Positions 1 through 7,377 of a DNA stretch of 17,887 nucleotides are shown one piece after another. The DNA lies in the NCBI GenBank assembly GCA_023480605.1, contig JAMCWS010000429.1, positions 1 through 17,887 of the forward strand, read 5' to 3'. Source of the stretch: a bacterium (lineage in GTDB: Bacteria; Sumerlaeota; Sumerlaeia; MVZB01). How positions within the stretch are numbered: position 1 is the first letter of the stretch; every line of letters begins with the position of its first letter. A model generated the notes under the pieces. That model was given only the letters and a program-made list of their open reading frames with translations, was not told where the DNA came from and made no database searches. The translations under genes and the position numbers were made by a program.

Positions 1-1174
1 CGCTCATGAATTCCGAAGGGTCGTGCACGTCGGCCAGCCAGTCGACCAGTTGGCGCAGCCACGCCAGGCGCTTCTCCTCGTCGCCCCAACTGGCGTTGCT
101 TGAGGCGCCCATTTCCTTGTATCGCCAGTGGGCGGCGATCCCTTCCTCGGCGATCCGGTGCATTTCGTGCGTGCGGATCTGGATCTCGGTCACCTCGCTC
201 TCTTCGCCGATGATGCTGGTGTGGATCGAGCGATAGCCGTTTTCCTTGGCGTTGGCGATGTAATCCTTGAAGTGACCGGTCAGCGGCTTCCAAAGCGAGT
301 GGACGACGCCGAGGATTTCATAACATTCGGTGACGGTGTCGGTGATGATCCGGATGGCGAGGATATCGTGCACTTCCTCGAAACGCAGCCCTTGGCGCTG
401 CATTTTCTGATAAAGGCTCCACAGGTGCTTGCGCCGCCCCTGGATTTCGGCGGGGATGCCCATATCCTTCAGGTGGCGCGAGAGCATCGTGCGCGTGCGA
501 TCGACGATCTCCTGGTCGCGGTGCTCGCGGACGGCCATTTTGCGCGCCAGGCGGCTGTATTGCGCCGGGTAAAGATAGCGCATCGAAATGTCTTCGAGTT
601 GCGAGCGGATGAGCGTCATGCCGAGTCGATTGGCCAGGGGGGCGTAGATGTCGAGTGTCGTCTGGGCGATCGCTCTCTGGCGCAGGGGCGACAGGTATTG
701 AAGCGTCTGCATGTTGTGAAGCCGGTCGCAGAGCTTGATGAGCACGACGCGCACGTCGCGCGCCATCGCCAGAATCATCTTGCGCAGGTTGACGACCTGG
801 TGTTCCTGATCCGAGGAAAAATTAAGGGTGGAGATCTTGGTGACGCCGTCGACCAGTTCGGCGACGGGAGGGGGGAACAGCGCGGCCAGTTTATCCACCG
901 TCAGGCCGCAATCCTCGATCGTGTCGTGCAACAGGCCGGCCGCGATCGTCGGATAATCGTTGACCAGCCCCGCCAGGAGCCACGCCACCCGGGCGCAATG
1001 CAGGAAATAGGGATCGCCGGACTTGCGCTTTTGCCCCTCGTGGGCCTGGCGGGCCAGTTCGTAGGCGCGACGCACCACCTCGATGCCGTCGGGGGCGATC
1101 GGCGCCTCCAGGCGGTCCAGAATCTCATCGACGGTGGGAACGCCCGTCAGTTCTGGCAGTTCTAGACGATCCAC
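1..1174 (-). CDS. spoT: Bifunctional (p)ppGpp synthetase/hydrolase, RelA/SpoT family (3' end beyond window)
   Basis: This enzyme makes and degrades the stringent-response alarmone (p)ppGpp in the cytoplasm. 391 codons are visible of a protein that is usually about 700-780 residues. The HD hydrolase domain is intact to the eye: AHEGQKRKSGDPY at 44-56, H59, the HD pair H83-D84 followed by TIED, and KLCDRLHN at 147-154 (Cys where Ala is usual). YAPLANRLGM follows at about 177-186. The synthetase domain shows QGRRKH at 245-250, HSLWKP at 292-297, FKDYIANAKENGYRSIHT at 302-319 and EIQIRT at 330-335. The TGS and ACT regulatory domains would lie past the left edge. The start is a GTG at 1172-1174, inside the last codons of the GH57 gene, with AGGAGG at 1179-1184 only 4 nt upstream; no better in-frame start is seen. 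The intact HD motif argues for a bifunctional Rel/SpoT rather than a synthetase-only RelA. The family is certain; the choice between the names rel and spoT is convention. Confidence 0.95.
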   Translation of the reverse strand, partial: MDRLELPELTGVPTVDEILDRLEAPIAPDGIEVVRRAYELARQAHEGQKRKSGDPYFLHCARVAWLLAGLVNDYPTIAAGLLHDTIEDCGLTVDKLAALFPPPVAELVDGVTKISTLNFSSDQEHQVVNLRKMILAMARDVRVVLIKLCDRLHNMQTLQYLSPLRQRAIAQTTLDIYAPLANRLGMTLIRSQLEDISMRYLYPAQYSRLARKMAVREHRDQEIVDRTRTMLSRHLKDMGIPAEIQGRRKHLWSLYQKMQRQGLRFEEVHDILAIRIITDTVTECYEILGVVHSLWKPLTGHFKDYIANAKENGYRSIHTSIIGEESEVTEIQIRTHEMHRIAEEGIAAHWRYKEMGASSNASWGDEEKRLAWLRQLVDWLADVHDPSEFMS

Positions 1175-3387
1175 ATTTCCTCCTCGAACGTTTCGCCGGG
1201 CACGCGGATGGCGAAGGGCGCGCGGCTGGGGCAGCGTTCCAGTTCGCGCCCCTCCACCTCAATGGCCACCTGGAAATGCATCATTTTGAGGGGAATAATG
1301 CGGTAGCGATCGAGGGGGAAGGCCGCTTCGACGATCGCTCCGACCCCCAGTTCGTCGTGGCGGCCCTCGTTATCCCACTGGCCGCCGGTCTTTTCGCGCC
1401 AGACGGTCGCGGCCGGCCGGAGTTCGCTCGTGGTCAATGGGATGTGGATCTTGGTGTTGGCCTCGCCAAACAGATAAACGACCAGTTCGGTTCCCTTCAC
1501 GATGCGGGCCGCGCGCCAGGATTCGTTGAGGTCGACGCGCAGATAAAATTTTTCGTTGTCGAAGCCGAAATAGAGCGCTCTGACGATCGACTCGGCCTGG
1601 TGCATGCTGTCGCCGCCACGCGTGGGATCGAAATGTCCCGCCGAAAACCATTCGTAATAACTGGTGATCCGCCCGTCGAGGCGCGGCGTGACGAACGCGC
1701 AGGGCTGGGTGTGTACGCCAATCTCGGCCCCCGTGCTGATGGGGATGCTGAGAGCCGCCGGCGGTGTAAGGCCCACGGCGTCGTAGGCATTGGTCAGGTG
1801 GCGGCGATAGAGGCTGTCGAACTGGTCGTCGATGCCGGAGTTGTGATCGTCGCCATACCACCAGTTCCAGTCGCTGCCCTCGGCCACCAGGAGGGATTTC
1901 CAGGCCAGATCGCGCCGCGGGGGATCGATCTGGACTGCCGGGTCATGCAGACGCCGGTGAATGTCACCGCGCGCCTGGGTCAGCAAATCCCAAGCGGCGT
2001 TGTCCTCGGGATGGCCGATCCAAACTCCGAAGTCGTGGTTGATCCAGGAACCGCTGTGCAGGTTCTCCAGGATCCGGTGCTTCAGGCCGAGGGAAAGATA
2101 TTCACTGGGTGTGGTGGTTTTGATGCCGGGATGGCCGGCAAGCGCGTGGTAAAGGGCGCGCAGGAACGGCTGCCCGTCCACTTCGTAGTGCTCCCAGCAG
2201 TTCTCGCCGTCGAGAATGATGCTGACGACGTGGGGTTCGGGACTGGCGCGCAGGACGGCGCGGATTTCCTCGAGCCGGCGGACGAGGTCGGCCGCCGCGT
2301 CGGCGGGATTCCAGTGGGCATACTTAAAGCCGATCAGGTCGCTCAGAAAATGATCGCGGAAGAAGACGGCCGTTTCGCCCCCCCCGTGGTTGACGACGTA
2401 AGGACGGTAGAGGCCGTCGGCGTTGTTGACCATGCCGTTCTTGTCGCGCCAGAAGCCTTCGCCGCCAAGCGAATACGCCAGGACTTCCTCGTCGGTGGCG
2501 ATCCATCGAATCCCTTCCTTCTGGAAAAACGGGATCAGCTCCGGACAGACCGAACCTTCCGACGGCCACATGCCCGCGGGACGCCGCCCGAAACGTTCCT
2601 GGCAATAGTCCAGGCCCATGCGGATCTGCTGGACGGCGTCTTCGGGGTGCTGGAAGCGCGCGCCGGGCAGGTTCATGCGCGGCCGGGCGCGCCGGGCGAT
2701 GTTCGTGTCGACCAGAAGGGGGAGGATCGGGTGGTAGAAGGGCGTTGTCGACAGTTCGATCCGCCCTTCCGCCCAGAGCGTTTGGAGCGTCGGGATGATG
2801 CGGCCGACCAGCTTGCGGCTGATTTCAACGAGATCGAGCTTGTCCTGCTCGGTGAAGTTACGATCTTTTAGAACGAGTTCCCGGAGCCGGGGGTCGAGTT
2901 CGCGCAGGTAGGGATCGATCCAGCATAAAAAAAACCAGACTTGCAGGTCGCGCAGGTCGGTGGCCGAGAAGGTTTGGGCGGTTCGCCGGAGCTCGCGTTT
3001 GTCCTGCGTCCAGCCCCGGCGCGTATAGAGTTGATTGTAGCGATGATAGGGCTTGATCATCCGCTCGTATTGCGCTTGGAAGAAGAGCGACAGCAGTTGG
3101 AGGCGATCTTCTTCGGTCAGGTCTTTTGCGGGTTTTCGCGCCAGGCGCAGATAGGGGTCGTCGGCCCGATCGGCGGCGTAGTCCTCGATCTGCTCGAGCA
3201 GCGAGGGCACCATGTTGAACGTCAGCTTGATGCCAGGGTACTCGGCCGCCAGAAGCGGCATGTCGAGGTAGTCTTTGGTGGCATGCAGGCGCACCCAGGG
3301 CATCAGGTATTCATTGGTTTTCAAGTCCCGGTAATATGGCTGATGCATGTGCCAGACGAAGCTGACATAGAGCGGTTGCTGACTCAT
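1162..3387 (-). CDS. Glycoside hydrolase family 57 (alpha-amylase/alpha-mannosidase-like)
   Basis: A 741-residue GH57 retaining glycosidase, predicted cytosolic because no signal peptide is visible. GH57 enzymes act on alpha-glucans (amylase, 4-alpha-glucanotransferase, branching activities), so storage or imported alpha-glucan is a likely substrate; the exact activity cannot be read from sequence. Family motifs appear in order: HMHQPYY at 13-19; TTPFYHPILPL at 214-224; GMWPSEGS at 272-279 with E277 as candidate nucleophile; WIATDEE at 295-301; ILDGENCWEHY at 391-401 with D393 as candidate acid/base. The region EGSDWNWWYGDDH at about 503-515 and a beta-rich C-terminal part are typical of the long GH57 subgroup. 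The ATG at 3385-3387 has a purine-rich GAGGTGAAGGGG stretch just upstream. The last codons (Glu-Glu-Glu-Met-Trp-Ile-Val) overlap the rel start by 13 bp, so the two are very probably one transcript. Confidence 0.93.
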   Translation of the reverse strand: MSQQPLYVSFVWHMHQPYYRDLKTNEYLMPWVRLHATKDYLDMPLLAAEYPGIKLTFNMVPSLLEQIEDYAADRADDPYLRLARKPAKDLTEEDRLQLLSLFFQAQYERMIKPYHRYNQLYTRRGWTQDKRELRRTAQTFSATDLRDLQVWFFLCWIDPYLRELDPRLRELVLKDRNFTEQDKLDLVEISRKLVGRIIPTLQTLWAEGRIELSTTPFYHPILPLLVDTNIARRARPRMNLPGARFQHPEDAVQQIRMGLDYCQERFGRRPAGMWPSEGSVCPELIPFFQKEGIRWIATDEEVLAYSLGGEGFWRDKNGMVNNADGLYRPYVVNHGGGETAVFFRDHFLSDLIGFKYAHWNPADAAADLVRRLEEIRAVLRASPEPHVVSIILDGENCWEHYEVDGQPFLRALYHALAGHPGIKTTTPSEYLSLGLKHRILENLHSGSWINHDFGVWIGHPEDNAAWDLLTQARGDIHRRLHDPAVQIDPPRRDLAWKSLLVAEGSDWNWWYGDDHNSGIDDQFDSLYRRHLTNAYDAVGLTPPAALSIPISTGAEIGVHTQPCAFVTPRLDGRITSYYEWFSAGHFDPTRGGDSMHQAESIVRALYFGFDNEKFYLRVDLNESWRAARIVKGTELVVYLFGEANTKIHIPLTTSELRPAATVWREKTGGQWDNEGRHDELGVGAIVEAAFPLDRYRIIPLKMMHFQVAIEVEGRELERCPSRAPFAIRVPGETFEEEMWIV

Positions 3388-3463
3388 CGCGCCACCCCTT
3401 CACCTCGGGCCGACAAGAGAAAACCGGGCGATTTTCATCCGGCCGAAGCCTTCTGGCATCTTT

Positions 3464-3492
3464 ATTTTGAAAGGGAAGGCCGTAAAAGTCAA
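3464..3492 (-). promoter_or_regulatory. Candidate sigma-70-type promoter for the GH57-rel operon
   Basis: On the minus strand, TTGACT (3487-3492) and CAAAAT (3464-3469) are separated by exactly 17 bp. The -35 matches 5 of 6 consensus bases and the -10 matches 4 of 6. It lies about 77 bp upstream of the GH57 start codon and points the right way. Judged by eye only. Confidence 0.42.
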
Positions 3493-3623
3493 ATAGGCTT
3501 ACGGCGCCTCGGCGGGTGCGTCCCGGAATCGTTGGATATTGAATACGATGATTGCCGGCATACAGGCGGATCTTCATTGTCGGCCAACTCATATTGCGTC
3601 GGGGCCGGCGGGAGCGCTTTCGG

Positions 3624-3652
3624 TTGACCGCCTGGGGGGGTTCTGTTAGAAG
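3624..3652 (+). promoter_or_regulatory. Candidate sigma-70-type promoter (extended -10) for lpxI
   Basis: TTGACC (3624-3629, 5 of 6) and TAGAAG (3647-3652, 4 of 6) are spaced by 17 bp, with a TG one base before the -10 (3644-3645), which makes an extended -10. Transcription would start near 3659, leaving a leader of about 160 nt before lpxI. It is divergent from the GH57-rel promoter candidate about 130 bp away. Confidence 0.42.
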
Positions 3653-3662
3653 TTGGCAGATG

Positions 3663-3690
3663 CCCGGCGCCGCCGGGGATGGCGCCGCGG
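3663..3690 (+). other. GC-rich hairpin at the head of the lpxI leader
   Basis: Two copies of GGCGCC (3666-3671 and 3681-3686) pair around a 9-nt loop, and the stem extends through CCC (3663-3665) with GGG after a single bulged base, to about 9 bp. It would sit within a few bases of the predicted transcript 5' end, where such structures can stabilise mRNA. No T-run follows, so it is unlikely to terminate. The rest of 3388-3821 shows no convincing gene: translating upstream of the lpxI start in the same frame gives a very basic, Arg-rich stretch unlike LpxI. Confidence 0.35.
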
Positions 3691-3821
3691 GAAGCGCCTA
3701 CGCCCGAAACCCCGCCCGGCCGGTCAGGCAACGGACAAACCGTGTCGAATCCCGGCAGGGCCGCACCACGCGCCCGAAACGGGCCGGACGCCCGAGATTT
3801 CCGGGCAAGAGGCCGTTCGTC

Positions 3822-4667
3822 ATGCATTCCCCGGCGATACAACAACAGCATTCGACTCCCCCGTTGGGTCACATCGGCCTCATCGCCGGGGAGGGGCGGT
3901 TTCCGATCCTGCTGGCTCAAGCGGCACGCGACCGCAACATTCGGGTGACGGCCATCGGCGTGCGGGGCATCACCTCGCCCGACCTGGCGCGCGAAGTGAC
4001 GGCCATTCACTGGGTGGAGTTCGGCCAATTCAATCGGATGATCGAAATCTGCCATGAGGCGGGCATCCGCCAGACAATCATGGCCGGGCGGATCAAGCAC
4101 AATTCCATCTTCCAGCTCACCCGGATCGATCGCCGGGGCATTAAATTGCTGGCGCGCGCCTCCAGCCGCAAGGCGGACACGCTGCTCAGGGCCATCACCG
4201 AGGAGTTGGCCCGCGAGCGGATCGAGGTGCTCGACTCGACGCTGCTCATGAAGGAGTGCATGCCGCCGGCCGGCCTGCTGACCCCCGCGTGCGCGCCGAG
4301 CGAAGCCGTCATGGACGACATCAACTTCGGCCGGCCGCTGGCCACGGCGCTGGCGGGACTCGACATCGGCCAAACGCTGGTGGTCAAGCACAAGTCGGTC
4401 GTGGCCGTCGAGGCCATGGAGGGCACCGACCAGACGATCCAGCGGGCCGGCGAGATCGCCGGCGAAGGCTGCGTGGTGGTCAAGGTCAGCCGCCCGCGCC
4501 AGGACCGGCGTTTCGACGTGCCGGTGCTGGGTCTGACGACGGTCCGCAAGATCATCCAAGTCAAGGGCGCCGCGCTGGCCTTCCCGGGGGGCGAAACGCT
4601 CTTTTTCGACCGCGAGGAGGCCAGCGCCCTGGCCACCGAACACGGCGTCACCCTATATGCATGGTAA
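3822..4667 (+). CDS. lpxI: UDP-2,3-diacylglucosamine pyrophosphatase, LpxI type (DUF1009)
   Basis: LpxI hydrolyses UDP-2,3-diacylglucosamine to lipid X plus UMP, the fourth step of lipid A synthesis; it replaces the unrelated LpxH in some lineages. It implies a lipopolysaccharide-type outer membrane. The 281-residue length fits the family. HIGLIAGEGRFPILLA at 17-32 is the N-terminal signature, IMAGRIKH at 86-93 and VVKHKSVVAVEAMEGTD at 187-203 are typical internal motifs, and QDRRFDVPVLG at 227-237 is the C-terminal segment that I recall holding the essential Asp (here D232). The open frame extends upstream to 3552, but that part is Arg/Pro-rich and non-homologous; the ATG at 3822 has AAGAGG at 3807-3812 with a 9-nt spacer and puts the signature at the usual position. 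The next gene starts 19 bp downstream. Confidence 0.92.
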   Translation: MHSPAIQQQHSTPPLGHIGLIAGEGRFPILLAQAARDRNIRVTAIGVRGITSPDLAREVTAIHWVEFGQFNRMIEICHEAGIRQTIMAGRIKHNSIFQLTRIDRRGIKLLARASSRKADTLLRAITEELARERIEVLDSTLLMKECMPPAGLLTPACAPSEAVMDDINFGRPLATALAGLDIGQTLVVKHKSVVAVEAMEGTDQTIQRAGEIAGEGCVVVKVSRPRQDRRFDVPVLGLTTVRKIIQVKGAALAFPGGETLFFDREEASALATEHGVTLYAW

Positions 4668-4686
4668 TCCGCAAGGGGGCTCCGCC

Positions 4687-6072
4687 ATGAAGGCGATCCA
4701 CGATCGGGTCCACGAAGCATTGGCGTCGCGCGAGGATGAGCTGGTCACCCTGCACCGGCTGCTGGTCAGCATCCCCACGGTCAACTGGGGCGATGCGCCG
4801 CCGCCCGGGGCCGGTCCGAACGGAAACGAATCGGCCTTGGCGCGCGCGGCGGCCGATTACCTCAAAGCGGTGGGGGTGGAAACGAGCCTGGCGGCGGCCG
4901 AAGATGGGCGCGCCAACCTGCTGGCGTGGACCGGCCATGGGGCGCGCGGCATGCTGTGGATGAGCCACGGCGACGTCGTGCCGGTGGGCGACGAGACGGC
5001 CTGGACGCACCCGCCGTTCGGCGGCGCGGTGGCCGACGGACGCATCTGGGGGCGGGGGTCGAACGACTGCAAGATGCTGGCCGCGTGCCAGCTTTTCGCC
5101 ATGGCCTGCCTGGCGCGCCTGGGCCTGCCGCGCCGCGGCCGGCTGCGTCTGGCCGTCGGCGCCGACGAAGAGACGGGCGGCAAGCTCGGATTCGGCTGGC
5201 TGGTCCGCGAGCGCGTCGATTTCTGCCGGACCGATCTGGCCATCTGCGAAGGTGGCGGCGCCGCGATCGGCCGGGACGCCGACGGCACGCCCGCCATCGC
5301 CGTGGGCACCGGCGAGAAGGGGCGTTACGAGGTGACCTTCCGCACGCACGCGCCCGGCGGCCACGCCAGCGGCCCCTGGGGGAAAGCCAATCCGGTGACG
5401 CAACTGGCCGAACTGGTGCGGCGGCTGGAAGCCTGGCGTCCGGCCGTGCGCGTCGAGGCGCCGATTTTCGAGCACATCGTCTCCTGGGGCGGGGTCGATC
5501 GGATCAGCAAAAACAATCTCAAGGAATTCATCGACCGCATCGGCGAACGCTCGCCGTCGCTGGCGAACTCGCTCATGGGCCAGAGTCGCATGACGATCAC
5601 GCCGACCGTCATCCACGCGGGCGACAAAAGCAACGCTATCCCGACACTGGGCACATTGCGCTGCGACGTCCGCTTGCTGCCCGGCCAGGGCCGGGCCGAC
5701 TTGGAACAGGTCATCGCCCGCCTGACCCGTGACCTGGCCGGCCTGGACGTGACGATCGAGGCCACAATCGATCCCAGCGTGTCGCCATTCGACGAGGCGG
5801 TGCGCGGCCTGTTTACACACGCCGCCGAGCGGGCCCTCGGCCGGCCGGCGCGCGTGGTTCCGACCTGGTGCATCGGCGCGACCGACGCCCGTTACGTGCG
5901 TGAACTGGGCACGCCGGTTTACGGATTCCAACTCATCCATCCCGACGCCGACGCCGACCGGTTGGGGATCCACTGCCTGGACGAATCGATCGAAGTGGGC
6001 ATGTTGCTGCCCTGCGCATTGTCGCTGGCCCACCTGGCGGTGGATTTCCTCGAGAAGACCGGCGAAGGATAA
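4687..6072 (+). CDS. M20-family zinc metallohydrolase (ArgE/DapE/ACY1/CPG2-like)
   Basis: A 461-residue co-catalytic metal hydrolase of the M20 superfamily, which removes acyl or peptidyl groups from amino acids or small peptides. No signal peptide is seen, so it is probably cytosolic. Candidate metal and catalytic residues are in order: H94 and D96 in MSHGDVVPVG, D127 in GRGSNDCKM (bridging ligand), E161-E162 in ADEETGG, E188 in ICEGGG, and H429 near the C-terminus in GIHCLDES. APGGHAS at 222-228 belongs to the inserted lid/dimerisation domain. An ATG at 4657 lies in the same frame inside the end of lpxI, but the ATG at 4687 has AAGGGGG at 4673-4679 with a 7-nt spacer and is preferred. The motif GRGxxDxK carries Met after the Lys where Gly is usual. 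Substrate is unknown; carnosinase/dipeptidase-like or succinyl-diaminopimelate desuccinylase-like roles are both possible, and the second would fit nearby envelope genes only loosely. Confidence 0.9.
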   Translation: MKAIHDRVHEALASREDELVTLHRLLVSIPTVNWGDAPPPGAGPNGNESALARAAADYLKAVGVETSLAAAEDGRANLLAWTGHGARGMLWMSHGDVVPVGDETAWTHPPFGGAVADGRIWGRGSNDCKMLAACQLFAMACLARLGLPRRGRLRLAVGADEETGGKLGFGWLVRERVDFCRTDLAICEGGGAAIGRDADGTPAIAVGTGEKGRYEVTFRTHAPGGHASGPWGKANPVTQLAELVRRLEAWRPAVRVEAPIFEHIVSWGGVDRISKNNLKEFIDRIGERSPSLANSLMGQSRMTITPTVIHAGDKSNAIPTLGTLRCDVRLLPGQGRADLEQVIARLTRDLAGLDVTIEATIDPSVSPFDEAVRGLFTHAAERALGRPARVVPTWCIGATDARYVRELGTPVYGFQLIHPDADADRLGIHCLDESIEVGMLLPCALSLAHLAVDFLEKTGEG

Positions 6073-6103
6073 AAAGGAGCGGCCCCAAGCCGGACCAACG
6101 TCG

Positions 6104-7291
6104 ATGCATAAATCATTCCGAAAAGTCCGATGGCTGGTTGACATGTATGTTGTGGTTCTGGCAGGACTCGCCATCGCGGCTTGGGCAGGTCCGGGCGGGA
6201 TGCCAGCCATGTCGCCGCCCGACGCTCAATCCTTACGGTATCGCGGGTTCAACCTTGAAGCGGGAACATTCGATCCGGACGTGCTCGCGGCGGCCCGGGA
6301 GTGGGGGGCCAACCAGGTTCGTGTGCGTTTGATCAACCAGAACGCGGCCCATCGGGACGGATTGACCTACAGCCAGCAATTCGACCGCGAATTGACGGTG
6401 TTGGCCGACAACCTCGAAGCCGTGCGCCAGGCCGGACTGGCGCTGGTACTGACTTTCCCGCAGATGGGGCTTCGGACGGAGGAAATCACCGGAGACAACA
6501 TTACGAAGTCGACGACTTTCTGGGACGACGACGCCAACCTGGCCATGTTTATCGACTGCTGGAAGCGTATCGCCACCGTTTGCAAAGGGCGTGATCAAAT
6601 CATTTGGTATGACCTCGCCAACGAGCCGCTCGACTGGCGGGATTTTCCGAAATACGCCCATAAGTGGCCGGAGTGGGCGCAGGCGATCATCGACGAGATC
6701 CGTAAAATCGATCCCGCGACGCCGATCGTTATCGAACCGGGACCGGGGGGACTGTGGTATGGATTCGCGGATTTTCCACGACTCACCGGCGACCCGCTCA
6801 TCTACTCATTCCATTGCTACAAGCCCCAACCCTACACCCACCAGGGCATCGCCGACATCGGCAACACCGATCTGGAACAAGCCTACCTTGAGCGCCAGCA
6901 GCCCTGGCCGGGCACTTATCCCGCAACCAGCGGGGGAACGGTTTTCTGGAACAGGGCCGTGCTGGAGCAAGACCTCGAACCCGTGATCGAGTTCCAGCGC
7001 AACCACCCCGATGTGCCTATTTACGTCGGGGAATTCAGCGCGGTCTGCTGGGCGCCCAACGCGGCCGGTTATCTGGACGATTGCCTGCACATCTTCGAAA
7101 AATATGGTTGGAACTGGGATTACCACTGCTTCAGGGGATATTATGGCTGGAGCCTGGAAGTCACCAATGATTATGTGGAACCGGCCGACGTTACCATCTC
7201 GCCCACGCCAACCGACCGCGCGATCGTTGTCCGGCGATTTCTGCAACGCAACAATCCGGAACTTGCCACCCGCCATTGGCAGGAGTATTGA
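6104..7291 (+). CDS. Secreted GH5-like glycoside hydrolase (first of a tandem pair)
   Basis: A 395-residue (beta/alpha)8 glycosidase of the cellulase/GH5 type, expected to cleave a beta-linked polysaccharide outside the cytoplasm. The N-terminus is a signal peptide: basic MHKSFRKVRW, then a hydrophobic stretch at about 15-28 ending AWAG. Clan GH-A hallmarks are visible: R73 in NQVRVRL, YDLANEP at 169-175 with E174 as acid/base, FHCYKP at 236-241 (H237, Y239), and YVGEFS at 307-312 with E310 as nucleophile. The start is not fully settled: the AAGGAG at 6074-6079 is about 24 nt before the ATG at 6104, which is too far to be ideal, while a second in-frame ATG at 6143 would shorten the basic n-region. 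The gene lies 31 bp after the M20 gene and 86 bp before its paralogue at 7378. Substrate and GH5 subfamily cannot be told from sequence alone. Confidence 0.85.
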   Translation: MHKSFRKVRWLVDMYVVVLAGLAIAAWAGPGGMPAMSPPDAQSLRYRGFNLEAGTFDPDVLAAAREWGANQVRVRLINQNAAHRDGLTYSQQFDRELTVLADNLEAVRQAGLALVLTFPQMGLRTEEITGDNITKSTTFWDDDANLAMFIDCWKRIATVCKGRDQIIWYDLANEPLDWRDFPKYAHKWPEWAQAIIDEIRKIDPATPIVIEPGPGGLWYGFADFPRLTGDPLIYSFHCYKPQPYTHQGIADIGNTDLEQAYLERQQPWPGTYPATSGGTVFWNRAVLEQDLEPVIEFQRNHPDVPIYVGEFSAVCWAPNAAGYLDDCLHIFEKYGWNWDYHCFRGYYGWSLEVTNDYVEPADVTISPTPTDRAIVVRRFLQRNNPELATRHWQEY

Positions 7292-7377
7292 CCGATCGAA
7301 TAGTTATCCGTAGCGACGTTTCCACGGCGGCATTTCATCCGCCTCAAGGCAAGTCATAAGGTTGGAGGTTTTTAAGG

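Noticed and set aside
128..1165. A 345-codon plus-strand ORF at the left edge
   Set aside because: Antisense of the Rel/SpoT gene, whose catalytic motifs are unambiguous on the minus strand.
1276..2871. A 531-codon plus-strand ORF opposite the GH57 gene
   Set aside because: Antisense of a gene with all GH57 motifs; no ribosome binding site or domain in the plus-strand frame.
3489..4643. A 384-codon minus-strand ORF opposite lpxI
   Set aside because: Shadow of lpxI; lpxI has clear family signatures and a ribosome binding site.
4648..6210. A 520-codon minus-strand ORF opposite the M20 gene
   Set aside because: Shadow of the M20 frame; the translation is rich in Arg, Gln, Ala and Gly with no recognisable domain.
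7288..7316. TTGACC overlapping the first GH5 stop as a -35 for the second GH5 gene
   Set aside because: The base run at the right distance (TAGCGA) is a poor -10, so co-transcription is the simpler reading.
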